A DNA stretch of 64,000 nt from an uncultured Desulfuromonas sp. (GTDB lineage: Bacteria; Desulfobacterota; Desulfuromonadia; Desulfuromonadales; Desulfuromonadaceae), in assembly GCF_963678835.1 (NCBI RefSeq), contig NZ_OY787469.1, forward strand, positions 3,534,001 through 3,598,000, in the 5' to 3' direction. Of the stretch, positions 54,190 through 63,700 are shown piece by piece; position 1 is the stretch's first letter, and the number at the start of each line of letters is the position of its first letter. Below the pieces are notes generated by a model. That model had not been told where the DNA came from. It did no database searches and saw only the letters and a program-made list of their open reading frames with translations. The position numbers and the translations under genes are program-made.

Positions 54190-54222
54190 GGAATGTCCTT
54201 TCACCCTCTTTTGAATTCACCA

Positions 54223-54588
54223 TTATTCAGTTAAATGGCCATGCAGGTCAAAAGAGAGCTGCCGGTGATGTTTAATCGACAACAGGTACAGGTCGTCGTT
54301 GCGGATTGAGTAGAGGAGCAAAAAATCTCCATGAATCAACTCGCGTAGTTGCATCTCCTCACCAAAGCGTTGCCGTATTCCCTCAATCCGCAGCAGAACA
54401 GCTTGCGATCTGGGCGGGTGGCGAAAGTAATCCGCACCCGATTCGGAAAAACGCTCCAGCATCGGGAGGATCTGCCCGAAAAGATCGTCTAGTAGCGTCT
54501 CGAACTGACCGGGGGCGTCGATTTCTACCAGAAAATCTTCGATATCTTCCAGGTTTCGCCTGAAATTATGGGTGACGTGCTGGTTCAC
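54223..54588 (-). CDS. RelE/ParE-superfamily toxin
   Basis: 121 residues. It reads as a ParE/RelE fold: an N-terminal helix pair (RRNLEDIEDFLVEID, LLDDLFGQILPMLERF) and a beta-sheet core (MQLRELIHGDFLLLYSIRND, LYLLSIKHHRQLSFDL) with basic and aromatic residues near the end. Toxins of this fold either cut mRNA on ribosomes or poison gyrase. It overlaps the upstream antitoxin by 4 bp. A broken duplicate lies at 50202-50470. Confidence 0.8.
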   Translation of the reverse strand: MNQHVTHNFRRNLEDIEDFLVEIDAPGQFETLLDDLFGQILPMLERFSESGADYFRHPPRSQAVLLRIEGIRQRFGEEMQLRELIHGDFLLLYSIRNDDLYLLSIKHHRQLSFDLHGHLTE

Positions 54589-54875
54589 CGCGACCCGTCA
54601 CGCCCGTAGGCGGCTTTCAGTTCGGCAACACTCATCAAGTTGCCGTTTTCAATATCGTTCAGCCCGGCCTCTGCTTCATCCAGCAAGCGCAGATGAAGAC
54701 TCTGCCGTTCGAGCTGATGATAATAATCCAAGCGCTCGGCATCAATCATGGCGACATAGGCTTTGCCGTTGCGCGTGATGATTTTTTCCCGCCCGGTGCA
54801 TACTTCCTCGGCCAGCGCAGTGAAACGGGCTCGAACCTCTTTCAACGGAACAATGTCTTTACTCGATAACGACAT
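54585..54875 (-). CDS. Phd/YefM-family antitoxin
   Basis: 96 residues from the ATG at 54875, with GGAG six bases upstream. The N-terminal DNA-binding Phd/YefM fold is visible in DIVPLKEVRARFTALAEEV, REKIITRNGKAYVAMIDAER. A flexible C-terminal half (HQLERQSLHLRLLDEAEAGL, SVAELKAAYG) would wrap the toxin. It should neutralise the toxin at 54223-54588 and repress the pair; coupled by an ATGA overlap. Confidence 0.85.
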   Translation of the reverse strand: MSLSSKDIVPLKEVRARFTALAEEVCTGREKIITRNGKAYVAMIDAERLDYYHQLERQSLHLRLLDEAEAGLNDIENGNLMSVAELKAAYGRDGSR

Positions 54876-55193
54876 CCACATCTCCAGTTCGGTTGATAAT
54901 AAATTTTTGGTGAGCACAGACTTTTCGCCGAACGGTGGTACGGCGTCAGGACCTAAATGATTAATGGATAGTTTAAGCGATTGAGTAACTCATTGTCAAA
55001 AAGGTTTGCGAAGCGTAAAGAACAACAAAGGGGTCTTTTTATGACCAACCTTACCTGTCAGTGTAAACAAAAGGTCAAGTCGTCCTTTGACCACCCTTAC
55101 CTTCAGGAGGGAGTAAGACCTTGAATGACAGCGTTTCAGCCAGAAATTGCCTGGGAAAATGCCATTCAGGACACTATTCCCCAAAGAAAACCG
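54876..55193. other. Intergenic stretch between the two toxin-antitoxin pairs
   Basis: About 320 bases with no supported gene. A TAGTTTAAGCGATTG segment near 54971 resembles the inner end of the GAATGGCGC element family, and an AAAGGGGTC repeat lies near 55028. The promoter of the Phd-type operon should be near 54880-54950 but no clear boxes were picked. Confidence 0.35.
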
Positions 55194-55544
55194 CTAAAGC
55201 AGCCTTTTTCCTTTATCACCCACATGCCTTTGTAAATCCATGCTGTCATGCAGCACGCGCAAGACATCGATACAGTGGTGATCATTATCGATCTGAAAGA
55301 CAACAAAATGCCTTCCACACCGCCCCTGTCGCGCCACATGCAGCGTTAACAGGTCCGGCTGAATATCATCCCGCGCTCTCACGTCCTGAAGAGTGGGACC
55401 TTCAAATAAAGCGGTCAGCGAAAGCGTTAACGTTTCGGAATACATATCGACCTGCTGCGAGCCAAACTGATCCGCCATCCATTTCAGGATGGCGACAATG
55501 TCTTGCTCCGCCTGTTGAGCGACGCGCACATGCCAGGCGGACAT
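55194..55544 (-). CDS. parE: ParE-family toxin
   Basis: 116 residues. A ParE pattern: WHVRVAQQAEQDIVAILKWM, ADQFGSQQVDMYSETLTLSL, then a strand-rich end HVARQGRCGRHFVVFQID and IDVLRVLHDSMDLQRHV, the usual RVLH-x-DxxRH type ending. ParE toxins poison DNA gyrase. Its start shares one base with the stop of the ParD gene (TGATG-type), so the two are coupled. Confidence 0.88.
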   Translation of the reverse strand: MSAWHVRVAQQAEQDIVAILKWMADQFGSQQVDMYSETLTLSLTALFEGPTLQDVRARDDIQPDLLTLHVARQGRCGRHFVVFQIDNDHHCIDVLRVLHDSMDLQRHVGDKGKRLL

Positions 55545-55825
55545 CAGCGTGAAGCCGTGGTTTGTTCAGTCAATTTTGCAAGATGAGTGCGCAGAGCGTC
55601 GGCATCTTCGAAGGTTGTTGAACGACCTTCCTGAATATCAGCCACACCGACGGCCACAGCCTCGCGCAACACCTGCAGGCGGTCAGATGCCTCCTGTTCG
55701 CGTTGTTGAATCAGGCGCAAACCGTCACGCAAGACTTCACTGGCGTTTTGGTAGCGTCCGGATGTGACCAAATGTTCGACGAATTGGGCCTGGGTGTCCG
55801 TCAGCACCACATTTCGGGTCGGCAT
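55544..55825 (-). CDS. parD: ParD-family antitoxin
   Basis: 93 residues from the ATG at 55825, which has GGAGGTAATT just upstream. The ribbon-helix-helix start PTRNVVLTDTQAQFVEHLVT and SGRYQNASEVLRDGLRLIQQ is the textbook ParD pattern. The acidic C-terminal part binds ParE. It should repress its own operon and neutralise the toxin that follows. Confidence 0.9.
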   Translation of the reverse strand: MPTRNVVLTDTQAQFVEHLVTSGRYQNASEVLRDGLRLIQQREQEASDRLQVLREAVAVGVADIQEGRSTTFEDADALRTHLAKLTEQTTASR

Positions 55826-55944
55826 AATTACCTCCATAACAAAAGCCTTTGGCATATTATGTCAAAAACAGCCCGTAGCAATAAGAAAGAGAATAACGCG
55901 AGCCTTGCTTTCAGTGTAAATGGGGAGAAAAAAGGGGCAGGGTA

Positions 55945-56126
55945 GAATGGCGCTAGTTTAAAGAGAAAAAGCAGCAAAACCGGGACGGTCCCCGCACGGG
56001 GGCTGTCCCAGGCTTTTGCGGTGCAAACCACCAGCGTTCCATCGCCCGCAAACATCTGGGACAGCCCCAGATAGGGCTTGGGACAGTCCCGAGTTTGCTA
56101 CGAAAGTGCTTAAGCTAGCGCCATTC
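55945..56126. mobile_element. Non-autonomous TIR element, copy 2 (GAATGGCGC family)
   Basis: 182 bp from GAATGGCGCTAGTTTAA to TTAAGCTAGCGCCATTC, near-perfect inverted ends. Identical 11-base flanks GGGGCAGGGTA (55934-55944 and 56127-56137) are a clear target duplication. The interior is the same palindrome-rich sequence as copy 1 at 437-605. It lies upstream of the parDE pair. Confidence 0.85.
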
Positions 56127-56301
56127 GGGGCAGGGTACTTTTCCTTTCTCGCCAGCCTCCCCTTTATTCCTCTCGGCGCAAGGATACGGAGGCAAGGCGC
56201 TGGACGAAGTCTGCGCCGCGATTCCTCGGGAACGCCTTGAATAAGCCGCCAATTTGGAGCAGCAGCGGAAAAATGGTCGGTTTGATTTGCGGGTTAGTGG
56301 C

Positions 56302-56697
56302 TTAGGCAACTTCCACCTCCCTGATTCCTGGCTCCTGATCAAAAAGCTCTTTAAAGAATTGAAAGCAATTGTCGGAGACAGTCTTCTTGTTTTGACCAAG
56401 TACCTTATCTTTTAAGCTGCGATGTTTGTGAACCTGAAAGACCCATTCGATTTCTGATGTTGGATCGTCACCTTTCTCAAAAAAGGCACAGGCTCCGATC
56501 AAATAATTGTTGCCCTCATATTCGAGTTCACTAAACCAGCCCCAATCCTCTGCGTCTGGCTCCGTGATATCCATCTTGGCTTCAAGCTTTTCCCTCAGCC
56601 ATTCCAGGAGAGATCGTCCATATATTGGATTTATAGGATTCTCCTTTTCCTTCGAGACATCGAACATCGATGTTTTGAAATGGATTGCCTCGTTCAT
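56302..56697 (-). CDS. Hypothetical protein
   Basis: 131 residues from the ATG at 56697, with AAAGGAAAAC upstream; codons above it lack a good start. Soluble and acidic. The sequence has an SLLEWLREKLEAKMDI helix, aromatic-rich strands (EDWGWFSELEYEGNNYLIGA, SEIEWVFQVHKH) and a C-terminal helix (DNCFQFFKELFDQE). The size and look recall small immunity-type or phage-related proteins, but no family is claimed. It ends well before the TIR element and begins 109 bases downstream of the lipoprotein stop. Confidence 0.6.
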   Translation of the reverse strand: MNEAIHFKTSMFDVSKEKENPINPIYGRSLLEWLREKLEAKMDITEPDAEDWGWFSELEYEGNNYLIGACAFFEKGDDPTSEIEWVFQVHKHRSLKDKVLGQNKKTVSDNCFQFFKELFDQEPGIREVEVA

Positions 56698-56805
56698 TGT
56701 TTTCCTTTGCAACGTACCGAAAGCAGAAGAAAAGAGATCGCGAAGATCGGAGTCAGGTCTTGAATGACGACATTCCATCCAGATATTGCTTGAAAACATG
56801 CAAAT

Positions 56806-57444
56806 CTATTCCCCATTCTCAATCTGGCTAAATTCTGTCTCTTCACGAAACAGCGGCTTTATGAGAATGTTATCAATATGTCCCCACGACGTTTTCCGTT
56901 TTCGCGTATTGAAAGCATGCACATTGCGCGCATGTGAGATTTCCACTCCTTTAATCGCATAAATCAGGCTGTTCCCGGCATGACTGATCTCCGTCTTTCC
57001 TTTCGAAATAATTAGACTGCCATGGCCGATACTGCCATCGTGGCTGATATCAACATCGCCCCCGCAGACAATGACATTGTTGCCACTATGCGAGATGTGC
57101 AGTGGGCCGGATGAAATAATGATGGAGTTTGCTGCGTAGGCAATCGTGGTGTTTTGACCGGCAACCACAAGTTGGTTATCTACCCGCGTCAACGTGAGCG
57201 GCTCATTGTCGCGAATCACGCTGAGCGGTGAAATCGTTTCGAAAGCCGCTTTCCTCTTTGTTGAAATCTCCAGCCTGTCGAGGATATCAGCCACGCCTTG
57301 CTGCGCTTTGGCAATAATCCTCTGCTGTTTGTAGGTGACGGGCTGCTCGCTAAGTTTGATCAGATTGTCTCCGGTGTAGGTCGTGCAGGCCGAAACGGAA
57401 GCAATCACAATGGCGAAGACAATGATTCGGAAGATAAGAGTCAT
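56806..57444 (-). CDS. Lipoprotein with repeated ISH(S/A/D) motifs
   Basis: 212 residues from the ATG at 57444. The lipobox is in IVIASVSACTTYTGD. A helical segment (QQRIIAKAQQGVADILDRL) is followed by a repetitive beta-rich region with ISHSGNNVIVCGGDVDISHD, SLIISKGKTEISHAGNSLIY and GVEISHARNVHAF. These ~20-residue repeats suggest a short beta-helix or beta-solenoid exposed at the outer membrane. No family is recognised. A truncated paralogue lies at 45783-45926, 11 kb away, so the gene has been duplicated within this accessory zone. Confidence 0.7.
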   Translation of the reverse strand: MTLIFRIIVFAIVIASVSACTTYTGDNLIKLSEQPVTYKQQRIIAKAQQGVADILDRLEISTKRKAAFETISPLSVIRDNEPLTLTRVDNQLVVAGQNTTIAYAANSIIISSGPLHISHSGNNVIVCGGDVDISHDGSIGHGSLIISKGKTEISHAGNSLIYAIKGVEISHARNVHAFNTRKRKTSWGHIDNILIKPLFREETEFSQIENGE

Positions 57445-57639
57445 TTTTATCCCTTGAAGTGGACAAAGCAGGCGTTGTGAAACGTTGTTCATCTTATACC
57501 GTTGAGAATTAATGAACAATCGTGGTTCCGCTCAGATTCGTAATCCGGGCAAGGCGAAGAGAATTCATATTGAGGCTTACAATGTCATGATGGCCAGGAA
57601 ACTATTGGCTGGGAAAAGCAGGTCTTTAAAAACAAAAAA

Positions 57640-57668
57640 GCCGGACCATTGGCGGCCCCGCTTTTATT
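57640..57668 (-). terminator. Imperfect hairpin after the gene at 57698
   Basis: On the minus strand a GCGGGGCC...GGTCCGGC hairpin followed by six T (A-run at 57639-57645 on the plus strand). It lies about 30 bases after the stop at 57698. Confidence 0.55.
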
Positions 57669-57697
57669 GTATTGATTCAGAGGAGAGGTGAATACAA

Positions 57698-58255
57698 TCA
57701 GGCGTCCCGATCCTGTAGAAACAACGCACTAAACAGGTCATAGCTGGTTTGCGCCTGAGTTTGCGTGTAATTCGAACGAAGGGGTTGCGTGGAAAAGGTC
57801 TCCCCGTCGGCAACTTGTTGCTGATAGTCACCATTGGTCGGGGCTTGTGCACCGTCAAAAGTGACTACTTCGAGGCCCGGATAACGCTGACTCAATTGAT
57901 CGGCCAGGCGTTCGGTCAGATATTCCGCAGCGTCACGGCCCGTTAAGCCCAAGTTGGTGATATCGTCCCAGATCGCTCCCGTGTTCATCCCATCGGCATT
58001 GCTTTCCATGCGGCTCCAGCCATTTTCCAGCACGTTGCCGATAATTTTACCGTTTACTTGAAACACGGCAAGCAGCTCGATTTGATTCTGGCGGGCAATC
58101 TGCGCGGCCCTTTCCTCGGCAGTGGGCTCAGCAGGCAATTCAATTTGAGATAAGGTGTCATCAAACTTGATGATGCTGTCAGCATTATTCAACGGGGTCA
58201 TTCCCGCGACGGAATAGCGCGTAACAGGCTGTGATGAGGCGGCAACTGAAGACAT
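57698..58255 (-). CDS. Hypothetical protein
   Basis: 185 residues from the ATG at 58255; an in-frame start five codons earlier lies within its leader. Soluble and Gln/Ala rich. It begins SSVAASSQPVTRYSVAGMTP, has a charged middle (EERAAQIARQNQIELLAVFQ, VNGKIIGNVLENGW), a GLTGRDAAEYLTERLADQLS segment and a Gln/Thr-rich tail ending DLFSALFLQDRDA. No signal peptide, membrane segment or known family. Its own terminator suggests a single-gene transcript. Confidence 0.6.
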   Translation of the reverse strand: MSSVAASSQPVTRYSVAGMTPLNNADSIIKFDDTLSQIELPAEPTAEERAAQIARQNQIELLAVFQVNGKIIGNVLENGWSRMESNADGMNTGAIWDDITNLGLTGRDAAEYLTERLADQLSQRYPGLEVVTFDGAQAPTNGDYQQQVADGETFSTQPLRSNYTQTQAQTSYDLFSALFLQDRDA

Positions 58256-58540
58256 GGCTGGCTCCTTCATTTGAATTTAAATCAATCGTGGACTGTCTAC
58301 TTTTCGGCTTTTTGCGTTATTTCCTTTAACAAGCACAGAAAAATAATAGACATAAAAGCGCTCTTCGGTCTGCGTCAGCCCGTTTGCCACTCCGCCCCTG
58401 ACAGGGTGTTGAAAAAGTTCTATCCGAGGGCTTTTCATGCTGGCGACCATTCCCCCGACTCAACACATGGTAATAATGGCCATCAGCAAGTCCTCGTCAC
58501 CCTTGGCATTTACGCCCCCTTTTAAAAAGCAGCCTGTCCC
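58256..58540. other. Intergenic stretch without a supported gene
   Basis: About 285 bases. A CAGGGTGTTGAAAAAG segment near 58400 looks like an IS end remnant. The target duplication CAGCCTGTCCC of the next element begins at 58530. Confidence 0.35.
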
Positions 58541-58954
58541 GAATGACATTAGTACTTCAGCATAATTGAAATTGGCTATTGCAGGAGCGGCTTCAGCCGC
58601 GAATTCCCATCATGATAAGGATCAATGACCAGGACAATTCGCGAATAAATTCGCTCCTACAGAGGGTCACTGCGATGACATAAAAATTTCGGGTCTGGCT
58701 TCGCCTCGCACCATTCTCTCTGCGTTGCAAAATCTTGAAGTGGAGTGGCCACTTCGGCGATTTCTCGCCTTGTGTGAACAGTACGATGCTGTGCCATTCA
58801 CTCGGATTTTCAGCATTGACAGAGGACTAAGTTTAAGCGATTCCGTAGTAAATTCGGGATGATCCAAGCCCTATCTGGGGCTGCCCCAGATGTTTGCGGT
58901 CCTTGGAACGGTGGTGATTTTTGCTGCTTTTTCCTTTTAAGCGAGCGCCATTTC
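58541..58954. mobile_element. Composite GAATGGCGC-family element (contains REP hairpin and MITE)
   Basis: It starts GAATGACATTAG at 58541 and ends GCGCCATTTC at 58954, flanked by CAGCCTGTCCC (58530-58540) and CTGCCTGTCCC (58954-58964), 10 of 11 identical. Inside are a GGAGCGGCTTCAGCCGCG...GCGAATAAATTCGCTCC repeat pair (58583-58653), the reversed MITE at 58676-58829 and part of the palindrome-rich interior. Confidence 0.6.
58676..58829 (-). mobile_element. IS630-derived MITE, reversed and degraded
   Basis: Reverse of the MITE at 42827-42988: AAATTTTCGGG-type end near 58681, the CTTGAAGTGGAGTGGCCACT core near 58734, and the TGACAGAGGACTA end at 58818-58830 in place of TGACAGAGCAC. Several substitutions at both ends suggest an old copy. 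Confidence 0.8.
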
Positions 58955-59010
58955 TGCCTGTCCCTTTTATCGGTACGTCTTTTGGCTGGAGCTGCGCTGT
59001 CAGGGAGGTT

Positions 59011-60171
59011 TCACACTCGGATCGTTCGATTTCGGCCCTGTTGTTTTGCTCTGTAGAGTGCCTTGTCGGCGCGGCTGAGGACGGCGGTCCATTCACTGTC
59101 AGTATCGGAATATTGCGCGACGCCAAAACTGGATGAAAAAGTCAGCGCCGAGCCATCGTCGGTGGAAATAATGGTGGACAGTGTTGTCTCTCTGAGATGT
59201 TCTGCGACGATCATGCCCTTTTCTGAATCCGTATCAGGTAACAGAATGACGAATTCTTCGCCGCCAAAGCGAGCCACAACGTCTTGCTTGCGAACATTAT
59301 TGCGCAAAATGTCTGCAAAAAATTTTAGTACCTCATCTCCCACCTGATGTCCATGGTGATCGTTGACCCATTTGAAGTGATCCAGGTCAGACATAATGAT
59401 GGTGAAGGTTGACTTGCTCCGGCAGGTTCGGCTGTATTCGACAGCACAATATTCTTCAAAGGTTCTGCGGTTGTAGAGTTGAGTCAACGAATCGGTTCGG
59501 GCCATTTTAATCAGCGCGTGTTGCTGCCTCTCGGTGGCGATCAATATCGTTGCGTAGGTGGTTAAAACAACGATAAATTCAGAGGTCGCAACGCTCAGCG
59601 TACTGACCCAACCGGTTTTCATAAAATCATATAGCGGCACTTGAAAAACAGTCCACAACGCCCTGAACAGATGAAAGATGGCGACCAGAAAGAACATAAT
59701 GGCGACAATCCTTATGGCGGTGCGACCACTTTCTTGTCTGTACTTTGACAGACCGAATGCAGCAATTAAACAAAGTGCGGAAAAAAGACTTGAAAAGGCG
59801 AAAATGCGGACGTTGATGTTGGGAACGTGAAATTTATAATAGTAGAGCAATCCCGCCAGAAGAGCGGCCAACAGGGGGCTCAGGTAGCGCTCCAAAGGCC
59901 ATGAGATATCAAGAAACCGCAACAACCCCCGGAAGATCATGATAACGGCGATATAAACGGCCAGATTGGCAACCATAACCGAGGTAAAATCATTGATGAC
60001 ATGGCGCAAGGCAATCAATAAATATCCCACGCCAAGCAACAGTTGCCCCATGGCGATGGAACGGATACCGACGAAGGCCGCATGCCGTTTGGTATAGAGA
60101 AGCAGGCTCACGCCAAAAATAAAGCTAAAAAGCACTTGATTGAAACAGAGTGAACGAAGATCGAGTTGCAT
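59011..60171 (-). CDS. Six-helix membrane diguanylate cyclase (GGDEF)
   Basis: 386 residues. About six to seven hydrophobic helices (residues 10-200) lead straight into a GGDEF domain: TDSLTQLYNRRTFEEYC, MSDLDHFKWVNDHHGHQVGD, ARFGGEEFVILLPDT. The inhibitory I-site RKQD is five residues before GGEEF, so product inhibition is expected. It should make cyclic di-GMP at the inner membrane in response to an unknown membrane or lipid signal. The gene stands alone between repeat elements and is intact, unlike the GGDEF gene at 47681. Confidence 0.93.
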   Translation of the reverse strand: MQLDLRSLCFNQVLFSFIFGVSLLLYTKRHAAFVGIRSIAMGQLLLGVGYLLIALRHVINDFTSVMVANLAVYIAVIMIFRGLLRFLDISWPLERYLSPLLAALLAGLLYYYKFHVPNINVRIFAFSSLFSALCLIAAFGLSKYRQESGRTAIRIVAIMFFLVAIFHLFRALWTVFQVPLYDFMKTGWVSTLSVATSEFIVVLTTYATILIATERQQHALIKMARTDSLTQLYNRRTFEEYCAVEYSRTCRSKSTFTIIMSDLDHFKWVNDHHGHQVGDEVLKFFADILRNNVRKQDVVARFGGEEFVILLPDTDSEKGMIVAEHLRETTLSTIISTDDGSALTFSSSFGVAQYSDTDSEWTAVLSRADKALYRAKQQGRNRTIRV

Positions 60172-60296
60172 CAGGTGATGGCCTACTACAGAGTCAATAC
60201 GTGATTAATGATACAAAAAAAGTGGCACATCCTAACATCAAGTTAAGCAAAGCGTCCCAAAAATTTCTCTTATGGGGCCAGCTCGCAGAGAGTACC

Positions 60297-60565
60297 GAAT
60301 GGCGCGAGTTTAAGCAATTCTGTAGTAAACTCGGGACTCAAGCCCTACCTGGGGCTGTCCCGTTTTTGCTGCTCTTCCCCTTAAACCCTTAAACCCTTAA
60401 ACCAGTACTCGAACACACTCAATTTTATCATCTGAGTGAGGACCTGTAGGAGCGAATTTATTCGCGAATTGTTCTGGTTATTGCTCCTTATCATGATGGA
60501 AATTCGCGGCTGAAGCCGCTCCGACAATAAACATTTTCAAATATGCTGACGCCCTAGCGCCATTC
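60297..60565. mobile_element. GAATGGCGC-family element, copy near 60.3 kb
   Basis: From GAATGGCGCGAGTTTAAGC to CTAGCGCCATTC, flanked by CAGAGAGTACC (60286-60296) and CAGAGAGTCCC (60566-60576), 10 of 11 identical. It contains the GCCCTACCTGGGGCTGTCCC part of the family interior and, at 60450-60520, the inverse of the REP-like pair seen at 58583-58653. Confidence 0.7.
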
Positions 60566-60731
60566 CAGAGAGTCCCTAAATTGACACATGTCGAGATACG
60601 CGCATACAACAAATTCCCGTTTCAGCCTCCGACCGTATTTAGAAATACCGTACGCTCGTTTGACACCTCTTTCGCAAATGCGGATAATAGCGCCTCGCAA
60701 CGCACAACGACTCTCATCCAAGGCATAATCC

Positions 60732-63700
60732 ATGGCTCAGCCCCGCACCTACGTCACTGATTTTCACATCCACTCTCACTACTCACGCGCCACCAGCAAG
60801 CAACTGACGCCGGAATATCTGGCCTACTGGGCACGCATCAAAGGGGTGCATGTGGTCGGCAGCGGCGACATTACCCATCCGGGTTGGCTGGCCGAACTGA
60901 AGGAAAAGCTGGAACCAGCGGAGGAAGGGTTATTTCGCCTTAAACCGCACTACGCCGAAGTGCCGGAGGCTTTGGATTTCCCGGCGCCGGACGGCGAGGT
61001 GCGGTTCATGCTCACTGGCGAAATCAGCAACATCTACAAAAAAGCCGGTCAGGTGCGCAAGGTGCACAATGTCATCTGCCTGCCGGACTTTGCCGGCGCC
61101 GAGACGCTGCAAACCAAGCTGGACAAGATTGGCAACATCACCTCGGACGGGCGACCGATCCTTGGCCTTGATTCGAAAGAGTTGTTTGATCTATGCCTGA
61201 ACGTGTGCGAACGCACCATGTTCATTCCGGCGCATATCTGGACGCCGTGGTTCTCGGCGCTGGGCGCCAAGTCGGGCTTTGACAATTTGACGGAATGCTA
61301 CGAGGAGCTGACCCCACTGCTGGCGGCGGTGGAGATGGGCCTGTCCACCGACCCGGCCATCAACTGGATGTGTTCGTTTCTCGACGACTTCACGTTGCTG
61401 GCCAACTCCGATGCCCATTCACCGGAAAAGCTGGGGCGCAATGCCAACCTGCTGGCCACGGACCTGAGTTACACAGCGCTGCGCGAGGCGGTGATTAAGG
61501 GCGACGACGGCTTTGTCGGCACCATTTCGTTTTTCCCCCAGGAGGGCAAATACCATTTTGACGGCCATCGCAAGTGCGGGGTGTGTTTTGATCCGGTGGA
61601 GACCTTTCGTCACAACGGCCTGTGTCCGGTGTGCGGCAAGCCGCTGACCGTGGGTGTGGCCAACCGGGTGGTGCAGCTCTCCGACCGCAGCGACATTTTA
61701 CAGCGGCCGAACCGCAAACCGTTTCATTCGCTGATCCCGCTCAAGGAACTGCTCGGCGAGCTGATGGGTGTCGGCCCCGCCAGCAAGAAGGTGGCCGAGG
61801 TCTACCGGACGCAGATCCGCCAGTGGGGACCGGAGTTGTCCATTCTCATGGACCTGCCGCTCGACATCATCGAACAGCAGAGCGACGCCCTGTTTGCCGA
61901 GGCGATTCGCCGCATGCGCGCCGGGGAGATTCTCATCGACGAAGGCTACGATGGCGAATACGGCCGCATCCGCGTATTCGGCGACGGCGAAAAGGAGCGC
62001 TTTACCCACCAGGAGAGTTTATTCGAGACCTTATCTGCTCCGGCAAAAGGAGCCAAGCGTGCGTTGCTGACGTTTGATCTGGAGGAATACCGCCGTCTGT
62101 TGGAAGAAAAAGCGCATGAAAAAGACCGGGGCGAAGCGAACGCGGAGCCAACACCCGCCAGCGCCACGGCCGAGGCAACGTCCTCATCGTCCCCAGCCTC
62201 TCAATTTACCTTCAACGATGCCCAGTGCGCTGCGATCAACCATGACCACGGCCCGGCGCTGATTTTGGCCGGTCCCGGCACGGGTAAAACGCGGGTGCTG
62301 GTCAATCGTATCCAACGCCTGATTGGCAGCGGCACGGCTCCAGCCGACCGCATCCTCGCCATCACGTTTACCAACAAGGCCGCCCAGGAGATGCGCGAAC
62401 GGCTGGCCGCTCTGATGGGTGGCGCGGCTCAACCCGTGACCGTGGCCACCTTCCATGCTCTCGGTTTGCAGATCATCCGCGACCAGATGGAGCGCAGCGG
62501 TCGCAGTGAAAATTTCGCTCTGATCGACGAGGACGAAAAAATGCTGATCGCCCGCCACCATCTCGGCTGGGAAAAAGAAACGATTCATCAGCGGCTGACT
62601 GAGATCAGCGCTATTAAGCAACGACTGGTGGACGACGAGGAGGAACCGGAATGGTTCGCCGACTGGCAACAGGCGTTGCAGGAGCTGAATCTGTTCGACC
62701 TCGACGATCTGCTGGCCGTACCGTTGCAGTTGCTCGAAGCGGACCCGCAGCTGACCGCGCATTACCGACAGCAGTTTTCCTGGCTGCTGGTGGATGAATA
62801 TCAAGACGTCAACCGCGCTCAATATGCGCTGATCCGCCTGCTGGCGCCGACCAGCGACGCCAATCTGTTTGCCATCGGCGATCCGAATCAAGCCATTTAC
62901 GGCTTTCGCGGCGCGGACATCCGTTACATCCGCCAGTTCAGCGCCGATTATCCGCAGGCCGCTGTGTTCCACCTCAACCAGAGCTACCGCTGCCCCGATC
63001 CGATCCTGCGTGCCTCCGGCGACGTGCTGCACGCGCCGGACAGTCCAAAAGCCGGGCTGCTGTGCGGCGTGCCGTCGCCGATCAAGACCGCCATCAACCA
63101 CTATCCCAGCGACAAAGCCGAGGCCGAAGGGCTGGCCCGCACCATCGAACAGCTGATCGGCGGGGTGAGTTTTTTCTCCATCGATTCCGCCGTGACCAGC
63201 GGCGAAGTCGGCGACATTGGCGGCTTGGCAGAGGTCGCCATTTTGTGTCGTCTCGGCCGTCAGATGGAGGCGATCACAAAAGCCCTGCGCGACCACCACA
63301 TCCCCTACCGCATCGTCGGCGAAGTGCCGTTTTTTCGCCGGGAGCCGGTTAAATCCCTCCTGCTGCAATGCCGCGCCGCGCATAATCCGGGCAATCCGTT
63401 TTTGCATCAGCAGATGCTGACACAGTTCGCCATCAGCACCGAGCAGTTGCAGCAGTGGGCGCAGCTGGCTACCTCCCAAGAACTGGTCGCAGCCGTGGCC
63501 GCCCATAACGACACAGGGCTGATCGACCATCCGGCCCTGCGCCGCCTGCTTGATCTGTGCGACGCGTTCCCCGCGCCGCACACTTTCCTCGACTATCTGG
63601 CCCTGGGCGCGGTAGCCGATGACTACAGCGCAAAAAGCGAGGCGGTGTCGCTGATGACCCTGCACGCCTCTAAAGGTCTGGAATTCGATGCCGTGTTCAT

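Noticed and set aside
58271-58525. 84-codon plus-strand frame in the gap after the gene at 57698
   Set aside because: There is no Shine-Dalgarno or recognisable features, and it runs into the target site of a mobile element.
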